Assembly: GCF_000380985.1 (NCBI RefSeq)
Contig: NZ_KB905692.1
Location: 496,001-560,000 of the forward strand
DNA: 64,000 bases
DNA from: Proteiniphilum acetatigenes DSM 18083
GTDB taxonomy: Bacteria; Bacteroidota; Bacteroidia; Bacteroidales; Dysgonomonadaceae
Reading direction: 5' to 3'
In this document: positions 54,180 to 62,196 of the stretch, one piece after another
Layout of the letters: every line of letters begins with the position of its first letter
How positions within the stretch are numbered: the stretch's first letter is position 1
Program-made: the position numbers and the translations under genes
Notes under the pieces: model-generated
Database searches by the model: none
Told to the model about the DNA's origin: nothing
The model's input: the letters and a program-made list of their open reading frames with translations, nothing else

Positions 54180-56474
54180 ATGAGAAAATACATTACCTCA
54201 ACAGTATATGTGCTGGCGGTGATCCTGCTTGCTGCTTGCGGATCACCTTCATCCGGCACTTCGGGAAACGGCAAGTGGCAAAGTTTTAGTGGTGACAAGC
54301 GGATTGAGCAGCGGGTGGATTCAGTACTGAAACTGATGACACTCGAAGAGAAGATCGGACAGATGACGCAATTCTCCGCCAACTGGTCAATCACCGGCCC
54401 GGTGATGTCCGATGACTTCCAGCCCTATCTGGAAAAAGGACTGATAGGCAGTATCTTCAATGCTACCTCTGTAGAGGGGATCCGTCGGATGCAGCAAATT
54501 GCCGTCGAAGAAACCAGGCTGGGTATCCCGATCCTCTTCGGACAGGATGTGATCCACGGCTATAAAACCATCTTCCCTATCCCACTGGCAGAAGCCTGCT
54601 CCTGGGATCTGGAGATGATGCAACGGACTGCCGAAATCGCAGCTATCGAAGCGGCATCCGACGGGATCAACTGGACCTTCGCTCCTATGGTCGATATTGG
54701 TCGGGATGCCCGCTGGGGTCGGGTAATGGAAGGTGCAGGCGAAGATCCTTACCTGGGTAGCAAAGTGGCAGAAGCCAGGGTGCTCGGATTTCAGGGAGGA
54801 AGAGACGTCAACTCCCTGCGTGAACTCACTACGCTCCTTGCCACAGGCAAACACCTGGCGGCTTACGGTGCCGCCGAGTCGGGCAGGGATTATAACACAG
54901 CCGAACTGTCGGAGCATACCCTCCGGAATGTATATCTGCCGCCCTATCAGGCAGCACACGAAGCAGGCGTGGGTACTTTCATGGCCTCTTTTAACGAGAT
55001 CAACGGTGTACCGGCTACTGCAGACCGGTGGTTAATGACGGAGATGTTGCGTAACGAATGGGGATTTAAAGGATTTGTGGTCAGTGATTACACCGGTGTG
55101 AACGAACTGGTGCCCCACGGCGTGGCAAGAGACGAGAAGCATGCCGCGGAACTGGCGGTAAATGCGGGAATCGACATGGACATGACCGGTGCTACGTTTA
55201 TTAAGTACCTGGCCGAGTCAGTCAAAGAAGGAAAAGTATCCGAAAAAAGTATTGATAATGCAGTACGCAGTATCCTTGAAATGAAGTTTCTGTTGGGGCT
55301 CTTCGACGATCCCTATCGTTACCTCGACGAAGAGCGGGCAAAGCAAAACACGATGACGCCCGAATTCATGGAGACGGCACGCAAAGCCGTCTCGTCATCG
55401 GTGGTGCTGCTGAAGAACGATAACCAAACCCTTCCCGTCACCAAAGAAAGCGGAAAAACAGTCGCCCTAATCGGACCGCTGATGAACGACTCCATCAACC
55501 TTAACGGCGAATGGGCCGGATTGGGTGACCGTAATAAAAGTGTACCTATCCTGAAAGGACTTACGGAAAAATATGAAGGTTCCACGGTAAGACTTATCTA
55601 TGCAGAAGGGAGTTCCATCACTGAAACCACATCCGCGAAGATAGCCGAAGCAGTAGCAGCCGCACGGCGTGCCGATATCGTGATCGCCGCGATGGGAGAA
55701 GATTTCAACTGGTCGGGTGAAGCAGCCGTAAGGACCGACATACGCCTGCCCGAACCGCAACGGGAACTGCTAAGGGCATTGAAAGAAACCGGTAAACCAG
55801 TGGTGCTGGTCACTCTGAGCGGACGTCCGCTCGATCTCTCATGGGAAGATGAAACAATGGACGCTATCCTGCAGGCCTGGTTCCCCGGCACACAGGGAGG
55901 GCACGGCATAGCCGACGTGATCGCGGGTGATTACAACCCGTCGGGACGATTAGTGATGTCATTCCCCCGGAACGTAGGCCAGATCCCTATTTATTACAAC
56001 CAGAAGAATACCGGTCGACCGGTGGATCTGAATAATGAGTCGGTAGATTACAAATCCAACTACCTCGATACCTCCATCACTCCACTTTATCCTTTTGGAT
56101 ACGGACTGAGCTATACCACGTTCGGGATCAGTAATGCACAGATCGATAAAAAGACACTGAAAACAGAAGACGACAAGATTACAGTGACAGCCAATGTAAG
56201 GAATACAGGGGAGGTCGATGGTGAGATCGTGGTACAGTTGTACACCCGCCAACTTGTAGCCAGCGTAACCCGCCCGGTAAAAGAGTTGAAAGGATTTCAA
56301 AAGATCGCATTGAAAGCAGGACAATCCAGGCAGGTAACGTTTGAGCTAACTTCTGATGATCTGGCTTTCTATGGTATTGATATGCAGAAAAAAACCGAAC
56401 CTGGCAATATGAAACTCTGGGTAGCACAACATTCTGCCGATAATTCCAATGAGATCGATTTCTGGATTGAATGA
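54180..56474 (+). CDS. GH3 beta-glucosidase lipoprotein (BglX-like)
   Basis: A 764-residue exported GH3 enzyme (VLAVILLAACGSPSSG; lipobox). The N-terminal TIM barrel has GIPILFGQDVIHGYKTIFPI, NWTFAPMVDIGRDARWGRVM and TGKHLAAYGAAESGRDYNT. The nucleophile aspartate is in FVVSDYTGVNEL, near residue 301. An alpha/beta sandwich domain (about 400-620) and a C-terminal fibronectin III-like domain follow (FGYGLSYTTFGISNAQI). It would hydrolyse the oligosaccharides released by the GH144-type enzymes to glucose in the periplasm. It starts 141 bp after the second GH144-type gene, across a repeat spacer. Confidence 0.93.
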   Translation: MRKYITSTVYVLAVILLAACGSPSSGTSGNGKWQSFSGDKRIEQRVDSVLKLMTLEEKIGQMTQFSANWSITGPVMSDDFQPYLEKGLIGSIFNATSVEGIRRMQQIAVEETRLGIPILFGQDVIHGYKTIFPIPLAEACSWDLEMMQRTAEIAAIEAASDGINWTFAPMVDIGRDARWGRVMEGAGEDPYLGSKVAEARVLGFQGGRDVNSLRELTTLLATGKHLAAYGAAESGRDYNTAELSEHTLRNVYLPPYQAAHEAGVGTFMASFNEINGVPATADRWLMTEMLRNEWGFKGFVVSDYTGVNELVPHGVARDEKHAAELAVNAGIDMDMTGATFIKYLAESVKEGKVSEKSIDNAVRSILEMKFLLGLFDDPYRYLDEERAKQNTMTPEFMETARKAVSSSVVLLKNDNQTLPVTKESGKTVALIGPLMNDSINLNGEWAGLGDRNKSVPILKGLTEKYEGSTVRLIYAEGSSITETTSAKIAEAVAAARRADIVIAAMGEDFNWSGEAAVRTDIRLPEPQRELLRALKETGKPVVLVTLSGRPLDLSWEDETMDAILQAWFPGTQGGHGIADVIAGDYNPSGRLVMSFPRNVGQIPIYYNQKNTGRPVDLNNESVDYKSNYLDTSITPLYPFGYGLSYTTFGISNAQIDKKTLKTEDDKITVTANVRNTGEVDGEIVVQLYTRQLVASVTRPVKELKGFQKIALKAGQSRQVTFELTSDDLAFYGIDMQKKTEPGNMKLWVAQHSADNSNEIDFWIE

Positions 56475-56566
56475 TAAGTGGAAGGGTGATCAGGTGGTTA
56501 GGTGCCCGGGTAGAAATCCAAATCAACGAAGCTCAATCTTGAATTTTGAATCTTGAATTATGAATT
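56475..56566. repeat. Inverted copy of the TTCAAGA intergenic repeat
   Basis: CAATCTTGAATTTTGAATCT (56534 onward), continuing with TTGAATTATGAATT, is the complement of the AAGATTCAAGATTCAAAATT repeats at 26980 and 54115. Confidence 0.65.
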
Positions 56567-58297
56567 ATGAACAATAAAAATCTCTCCACCGCCATCGCGA
56601 TCATTTTGTGTATGGCTTCTTTCAATACCATCGCACAAAATGCGAGGATGCGCACCTATTGTAATCCGATCAATATAGATTACACCTATATGATCTACAA
56701 TTCCGACAAGGATATCTCTTATCGCTCGGGAGCCGATCCGGCAGTGGTGGAATTCAGGGGAGAGTACTATATGTTCGTCACCCGTTCCATGGGTTACTGG
56801 CACTCTACCGACCTGCAAAACTGGAATTTCATCGAGCCTGAGAAGTGGTATCCTCAGGGAAGCAACGCGCCGGCCGCCCACAACTATAAAGACTCGGTCC
56901 TCTATGTGATGGGAGACCCTTCCGGAGCAATGAGCGTGCTGTATACCGACAATCCGAAACGAGGTGACTGGAAAGCTGTTCCCGCCATCCTCCATAATCT
57001 TCAGGATCCGGCGCTCTTCATAGATGACGACGGCTCAGCCTATGTTTATTGGGGATCATCCAACCTTCACCCCATCCGTGGACAGAGACTAAACAAGGAT
57101 CACCGCTTTATCCGTTACGGAGAGGTAGACTCCCTTTTCAATAAGGATATGGACAAGCATGGATGGGAAAGATTCGGCGAGAACAACAGCGACACCATTC
57201 CGGGGTATATTGAAGGACCCTGGATGACAAAACACAACAATAAATATTATCTGCAATACGGAGCTCCGGGAACCGAATTCAATGTGTATGCCGATGGCGT
57301 GTATATTGGCGACCATCCGCTGGGGCCTTTTGAATATGCCCCCAACAATCCGGTCAGTTTTAAACCGGGGGGATTTATGAATGGAGCGGGACATGGAAGT
57401 ACCGTAAAAGGTCCGCAAGACCTTTACTGGCACTTTGCCTCGATGGCGCTCTCCTACAATGTCAACTGGGAACGACGGCTTTGCATGTTCCCGCTCCATT
57501 TTGATAACGATGATCTGATGTGGACAGATACCTATTTCGGTGATTATCCGCGTTACGCACCGTCAGAACCCGGGAAAGCGGGAAAATTTGCCGGCTGGAT
57601 GCTGTTATCTTATAAAAAACCGGTCACGGTTTCTTCATCCGTAGGAGATCATACCGCCGAAAATCTGACTGACGAACAGGTAAAAACCTACTGGCTTGCC
57701 GGGGACAACAGTGACAGTCAATGGGCCACTATAGACCTGCAAAAACCGGGTATGGTACATGCCGCGCAGATCAACTACTTCGATCACGAATCCGACATGT
57801 ACGGGAGAATCCCCGGATTAAGGCACAGGTATGTGGTGGAGGGTTCATTGGACGGCCGGGATTGGAGAGTATTGATAGATAAAAGTAACAGTTTCAGGGA
57901 CAATCCCAATGACTATGTGGAATTGCCAGAACCTGAAAGGATCCGCTACCTGCGGTACAAAAATATAGAAGTACCCACTCCCCACCTGGCTATCTCCGAT
58001 ATCCGCGTATTCGGGATTGGAGAGGGAAAAAAGCCTGGCCCTGTCACTGGATTCCATGTACAACGAGAGGAGGACCGCCGTGACGCGATGATCACCTGGA
58101 ATGCACAAAAAGATGCACAGGGCTACAACATCCGTTGGGGGATCGCTCCGGATAAGCTGTACAGTTCCTGGCTCATTTATGACGACAACCAGTTACTGTT
58201 AAAGGCATTGACCACCGATCAGGAATATTATTTCACCATTGAAGCGTTCAATGAGAACGGTATCTCCACTCTTTTAAAGTCAATCCACGTAAAATAA
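56567..58297 (+). CDS. GH43-like propeller protein with discoidin and Fn3 domains
   Basis: A 576-residue exported protein with a signal peptide (STAIAIILCMASFNTIAQ). Residues about 25-330 form a GH-F-clan five-bladed propeller. The base aspartate is in SGADPAVVEFRGEYYMFVT, further acidic residues are in LQDPALFIDDDGSAYVYWGS, and the general acid candidate is in GYIEGPWMTK. A discoidin (F5/8 C) domain lies at about 340-485 (VEGSLDGRDWRVL), and an Fn3 domain closes the protein (ITWNAQKDAQGYNIRWG). The family is usually arabinosidase or xylosidase-like, which is unexpected in a beta-glucan locus, so it may remove side groups or bind polymer. It is last in the PUL. Confidence 0.8.
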   Translation: MNNKNLSTAIAIILCMASFNTIAQNARMRTYCNPINIDYTYMIYNSDKDISYRSGADPAVVEFRGEYYMFVTRSMGYWHSTDLQNWNFIEPEKWYPQGSNAPAAHNYKDSVLYVMGDPSGAMSVLYTDNPKRGDWKAVPAILHNLQDPALFIDDDGSAYVYWGSSNLHPIRGQRLNKDHRFIRYGEVDSLFNKDMDKHGWERFGENNSDTIPGYIEGPWMTKHNNKYYLQYGAPGTEFNVYADGVYIGDHPLGPFEYAPNNPVSFKPGGFMNGAGHGSTVKGPQDLYWHFASMALSYNVNWERRLCMFPLHFDNDDLMWTDTYFGDYPRYAPSEPGKAGKFAGWMLLSYKKPVTVSSSVGDHTAENLTDEQVKTYWLAGDNSDSQWATIDLQKPGMVHAAQINYFDHESDMYGRIPGLRHRYVVEGSLDGRDWRVLIDKSNSFRDNPNDYVELPEPERIRYLRYKNIEVPTPHLAISDIRVFGIGEGKKPGPVTGFHVQREEDRRDAMITWNAQKDAQGYNIRWGIAPDKLYSSWLIYDDNQLLLKALTTDQEYYFTIEAFNENGISTLLKSIHVK

Positions 58298-58348
58298 AAT
58301 AACCGGAAACGATTAAACAATGGTTATCAATTCAATAATGTGTGACGA

Positions 58349-59875
58349 TCAATCAGGCGTATAATACAACGGTGATTCAGGTCCTAACGGAAGCCCAAGA
58401 AGTATCCAGATGATCATCAGCAGCGTCCATACGATAAAGAATGCAATGGAATAAGGCATCATCGAAGCCATAAGGGTTCCCACACCCGCTTTTGGATCAT
58501 ATTTCTGATAGTAGACAATGATCAGGGCAAAGAAACTCATCATAGGAGAAATAATGTTTGTCACACTGTCACCGATACGGTATACGGCCTGCGACAATTC
58601 GGGTGAATAACCCAACAACATGAAAATAGGAATGAATACCGGCCCCATGATCGCCCATTTTGCCGAGGCGCTCCCCATAAACATATTGATAAAACCGGAG
58701 AAAAGGATAAACAGGATCACTAACGGTATCAATCCTATATTTATACTTTGCAGCCATGAGGCACCGTTCACGGCAAGCAACAATCCGAGGTTACTCCACC
58801 GGAACCAGGCTACAAACTGGGCTGCGAAAAACACCAGTACCAGGAAAGAGGTTAATCCCTTGAAACTGCTGTTCATCCCCGTAATCACATCCCCATGCTT
58901 CTTGAAAGTCCCCACCGTATACCCATACACGATCCCGCACGTACCCGCCACTAAGAATAACACAGCAATAAACCCTCTTAACAGGGGCGTATGAAGGATG
59001 GTATTATCGTCACCACGGAAAAAACCGTTATCAGGGATCAACCCTATCAGGAAGATCGTGCACCATACGAGAAATACAACCAACGCACGGATCAATCCTT
59101 TCTTCTCGGCAGAAGATAATTGTCCGACCTCTTCCCGCGGCACATCACCTTTGTAGGTTCCCAGACGTGGTTCAATCCATGCTCTTGATACCCACGTAGC
59201 CGTAACGGCGATCACGATGGTGGAGACCGCCATAAAATAGTAATTGGCTGTGGGCATCACATAATAATCGGGATCGATAATATGTGCCGCCTCCGTTGAA
59301 AGCCCGGCCAGCAACGGATCGATGGTACCGATAAAGATATTGGCGCTGAAACCGCCGCTCACACCGGCAAAAGCGGCCGAAATACCGGCAATGGGATGTC
59401 TGCCCAACGCATGAAAAATCACGCCACCCAACGGGATGATCAGCAGATAACCGATATCAGACACCACATTGGAAAGGATAGCGGTGAATACGACCATAAA
59501 TGTGATCATTTTAGGAGGCGCTTTTATCAACAGGGCGTTGATCGCGGCTTTTATCAGTCCACTGCTCTCGGCAATCCCGATACCCAGCATCGCCACCATC
59601 ACGATCCCCAACGGTGCAAAGCCGGTATAACTATCCACCATATCGAGCAGGATACGGTGGATACCGTCGCGGGAGAGCAGGTTCACTATTTCCACCTGTT
59701 CTCCTGTAGCAGGATGAATACCATGCCAGTGGAAATAACTGCCAATTGCTGACAAAACTAACGTGATCACACCAAATATACCAAAAAGGGCTGCGGGATG
59801 GGGCAAAGCATTCCCTGCCTTTTCGACAAAAGCAAAAAATCGGCCACCTGCATCGCGGGAAGGTCTATGTTGCAT
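58349..59875 (-). CDS. AbgT family transporter
   Basis: A 508-residue polytopic inner-membrane protein of the AbgT/MtrF family, with hallmark segments FVEKAGNALPHPAALFGIFG, AMLGIGIAESSGLIKA, ILSNVVSDIGYLLIIPLGG and FSANIFIGTIDPLLAG. Characterised members transport p-aminobenzoyl-glutamate or export sulfonamides using the proton gradient. It is on the opposite strand from the PUL with its own promoter, so it is not part of the glycan system. Substrate here is unknown. Confidence 0.9.
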   Translation of the reverse strand: MQHRPSRDAGGRFFAFVEKAGNALPHPAALFGIFGVITLVLSAIGSYFHWHGIHPATGEQVEIVNLLSRDGIHRILLDMVDSYTGFAPLGIVMVAMLGIGIAESSGLIKAAINALLIKAPPKMITFMVVFTAILSNVVSDIGYLLIIPLGGVIFHALGRHPIAGISAAFAGVSGGFSANIFIGTIDPLLAGLSTEAAHIIDPDYYVMPTANYYFMAVSTIVIAVTATWVSRAWIEPRLGTYKGDVPREEVGQLSSAEKKGLIRALVVFLVWCTIFLIGLIPDNGFFRGDDNTILHTPLLRGFIAVLFLVAGTCGIVYGYTVGTFKKHGDVITGMNSSFKGLTSFLVLVFFAAQFVAWFRWSNLGLLLAVNGASWLQSINIGLIPLVILFILFSGFINMFMGSASAKWAIMGPVFIPIFMLLGYSPELSQAVYRIGDSVTNIISPMMSFFALIIVYYQKYDPKAGVGTLMASMMPYSIAFFIVWTLLMIIWILLGLPLGPESPLYYTPD

Positions 59876-60183
59876 ATTATAATCAGGTTATTTAACAAAT
59901 CCGCAGAGTCTTCCGGAACAATGGAAACGGATTGTTTTCAGCACTTTTTATACTTCGATGTGGCAAAGATAATAAAAAAAGTGGTATTTCAAAATTGAAA
60001 TCTACACATATCTACCCCCGAAACAAGTTCACACCGGGGTGAATGGGTGGATGGGTATAAATTCCGCTACCCCGAAAATAACGACGGCGATAAAACAAAT
60101 AATTATAATCGTATGAAGTTTTATAACCGAGAGCAGGAACTGGAGCTATGGAAACAGCTTGTCTTCTGTTGGACGATATGTAA
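59876..60183. other. Spacer between the AbgT and methyltransferase genes
   Basis: Besides the AbgT promoter, nothing recognisable was seen. The right half (60012-60183) lies in a longer open frame on the minus strand that is an artefact of repeats in the next gene. Confidence 0.4.
59964..59993 (-). promoter_or_regulatory. AbgT gene promoter
   Basis: Read on the minus strand, TTTG (59990-59993) is followed after 18 bp by TATCTTTG (59964-59971), near-perfect Bacteroidetes promoter boxes. The predicted leader is about 80 nt. Confidence 0.6.
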
Positions 60184-61896
60184 TCATTTTTTCCTAAAAT
60201 CTCCCGGTTTAGCATCCTTATCAGAAAATTTTTTACCGGAGAACGGCTTATCGGATTTAAAAGATTTAGCTCCCGTTTTGTCAGAGCGACCTCCTCTTCC
60301 ATCTTCGCGAGAGAAACGTTCCCGGGATTTAAGAGGTTTGTCTCCTGCGTTGCCGGAACGGGATTCCGGTTTATCTCTGTAGGGAACAGGACGCTCCCGG
60401 GATTTAAAAGGTTTATCGGATGATCTATCAGGATTAAAAGATTTGTCAGAGCGGGAAGACGGCTTACGCGGCGTAAACGGTTTATCAGTTTTGAAAGGCT
60501 TATCCCGTTCATCGTCACTCCTTTTAGAACGGTACTTGTCGCGTGACTTCTCCTCATCGGCCTCGCCTGCACGTCGGGAACGACGATACCCCTCTCTGGA
60601 ATTTCTTTCGGAATGGGCGCCGAAACCACCGGAGCGGCCTCCCTCTCGGGATACTCCCTTTGTCGGGTGGTCATCACGTTTCCCGGAAAAGATCTCGTAC
60701 TCGCGCATCTCGCACTCCAACGCACCGTTATAGAGAAAGAACCGATTAGAATGCCTGAGTCCGATGGCATCGAACGACTCCTTCCGGTAACTCAGTACAT
60801 AAGCGCGATATCCCGGAAAGACATGTTTCAGCCGCTCACCGATCATCGAATAGAGTTCATCCAGGTCCTCTACTTTAAGACGTTCCCCGTAAGGAGGATT
60901 CGTCATCAGTATACCCTCTTTAACAGGTGCTTCAGCAAATTGCTTGAACGGTTTCACCTCCAGATCAATATATTTTTTCAATCCCGCGTTCTTTACATTC
61001 TTCTCAGCAATAGCAATGGCTTTGGGAGAAATATCGAACCCCATAATCCGGTGATTGAATTCCCGTGCCCCCGAATCATCATTATAGATAGTGCTGAAAA
61101 GTTCACTGTCGAAATCTTTCCATTTTTCAAAAGCGAAATGGGGCCGGTGAATACCAGGAGGGATACCCAGAGCAATCATGGCCGCTTCAATCAACAATGT
61201 TCCCGAACCACACATCGGATCGATAAAGTCACACTCCCCTCTCCAGCCCGATTTCAGGATCATGCCGGCCGCCAGTACCTCGTTCAGCGGAGCGTCTCCC
61301 TGTGCTACCCGGTAACCCCGCTTATGGAGCGACTCCCCCGAACTATCAAGCGAGAGGGTACATTTGTTATGCGCCACATGGATATGCAACACGATATCGG
61401 GATTAGACACGCTTACCGAAGGACGTTTTTCATACTTCTCATTGAACCAGTCGGCAATAGCATCCTTCACCCTGTATGCCACAAATTTGGAATGAGTGAA
61501 AATATGTGAGAAGACTACGGCATCGATGGAGAACGTGGTGTCTAATGAGAGGTAATCATCCCAGTTAAAACTTTTCACCGCTTCATATACCTCATCGGCG
61601 CTCTCCGCCTTGAAAGTATAAAAAGGTTTCAGGATCCGCAACGCCGTACGGCAATGCACATTCGCCTTATACATCAGCGCCTTATTACCGGTAAACGATA
61701 CCATTCGGGTACCCAACTCCACATTGTCCGCGCCCAGTGCGATCAGTTCTTCCGCCAGTACATCTTCCAGTTCTGCCAGTGTTTTGGCGATCATCGGAAA
61801 TTGTTCATTATGGCCGGTAACCCCTTCGTCATGGGGTAATCCCGGTTTGGTAGCCTCCTTCTCATTCTCCTCACAAAAGCGTTCGTTCTCAATCAT
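60184..61896 (-). CDS. THUMP-domain rRNA methyltransferase (RlmKL/YpsC-like) with disordered basic tail
   Basis: A 570-residue protein. The N-terminal THUMP domain spans about residues 35-195 (MIAKTLAELEDVLAEEL). The class I SAM-dependent N2-guanine methyltransferase domain runs from about 200 to 400, with the SAM loop FIDPMCGSGTLLIEAAMIA, the IMGFDISPKA strand and the catalytic NPPYGER. Homologues methylate 23S rRNA guanosines (E. coli RlmL G2445). From about residue 404 to the end (60184-60687) is a low-complexity basic tail with iterated DKPFK-type units (RDKPFKT, TDKPFTP, SDKSFNP, SDKPFKS, GDKPLKS), absent from standard family members. The first 34 residues are also an extension. A CAAAGATA element (TATCTTTG on this strand) lies at 61920-61927. 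Confidence 0.9.
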   Translation of the reverse strand: MIENERFCEENEKEATKPGLPHDEGVTGHNEQFPMIAKTLAELEDVLAEELIALGADNVELGTRMVSFTGNKALMYKANVHCRTALRILKPFYTFKAESADEVYEAVKSFNWDDYLSLDTTFSIDAVVFSHIFTHSKFVAYRVKDAIADWFNEKYEKRPSVSVSNPDIVLHIHVAHNKCTLSLDSSGESLHKRGYRVAQGDAPLNEVLAAGMILKSGWRGECDFIDPMCGSGTLLIEAAMIALGIPPGIHRPHFAFEKWKDFDSELFSTIYNDDSGAREFNHRIMGFDISPKAIAIAEKNVKNAGLKKYIDLEVKPFKQFAEAPVKEGILMTNPPYGERLKVEDLDELYSMIGERLKHVFPGYRAYVLSYRKESFDAIGLRHSNRFFLYNGALECEMREYEIFSGKRDDHPTKGVSREGGRSGGFGAHSERNSREGYRRSRRAGEADEEKSRDKYRSKRSDDERDKPFKTDKPFTPRKPSSRSDKSFNPDRSSDKPFKSRERPVPYRDKPESRSGNAGDKPLKSRERFSREDGRGGRSDKTGAKSFKSDKPFSGKKFSDKDAKPGDFRKK

Positions 61897-62196
61897 CCAT
61901 TCTCCTTTTAATATGGGTACAAAGATAACATCCGTAAAGCGATTTTACCTCATCACGGTTAAATAAAATCGATATTTATTGATAGGAAGGAAGAATATAT
62001 ATGATTTCCGGACAGGATGGATCACGGGGTTTGAATAATCCCTAAATAATGGGATTTTTTCTACTTCAAAATCATATGTTTTTGGGATTGCCTCCTTTTA
62101 TCTTTTCCTATTTCTTTGTAGATTGAAGGAGGAGCAAGGCCGTTTATTACCGGTATGTCCCCCGTAATGTATACAAATTTTAAAAATCATACACAT
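61897..62196. other. Divergent spacer before the TonB receptor
   Basis: About 300 bp. It contains the minus-strand TATCTTTG box (61920-61927) of the methyltransferase gene. For the rightward receptor gene I see no clear promoter, Fur-like palindrome or riboswitch. Confidence 0.4.

Noticed and set aside
58349-59875. AbgT transporter as part of the glycan locus
   Set aside because: It lies on the opposite strand with its own promoter, and its family does not carry sugars.
60012-60770. A 252-codon minus-strand ORF with repeated LLNPG motifs
   Set aside because: It overlaps the repetitive tail of the methyltransferase gene in another frame. The repeats produce a long open frame, and it has no start context or family.
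60613-61509. A 298-codon plus-strand ORF
   Set aside because: It is entirely antisense to the conserved methyltransferase core, with protein sequence lacking family features.
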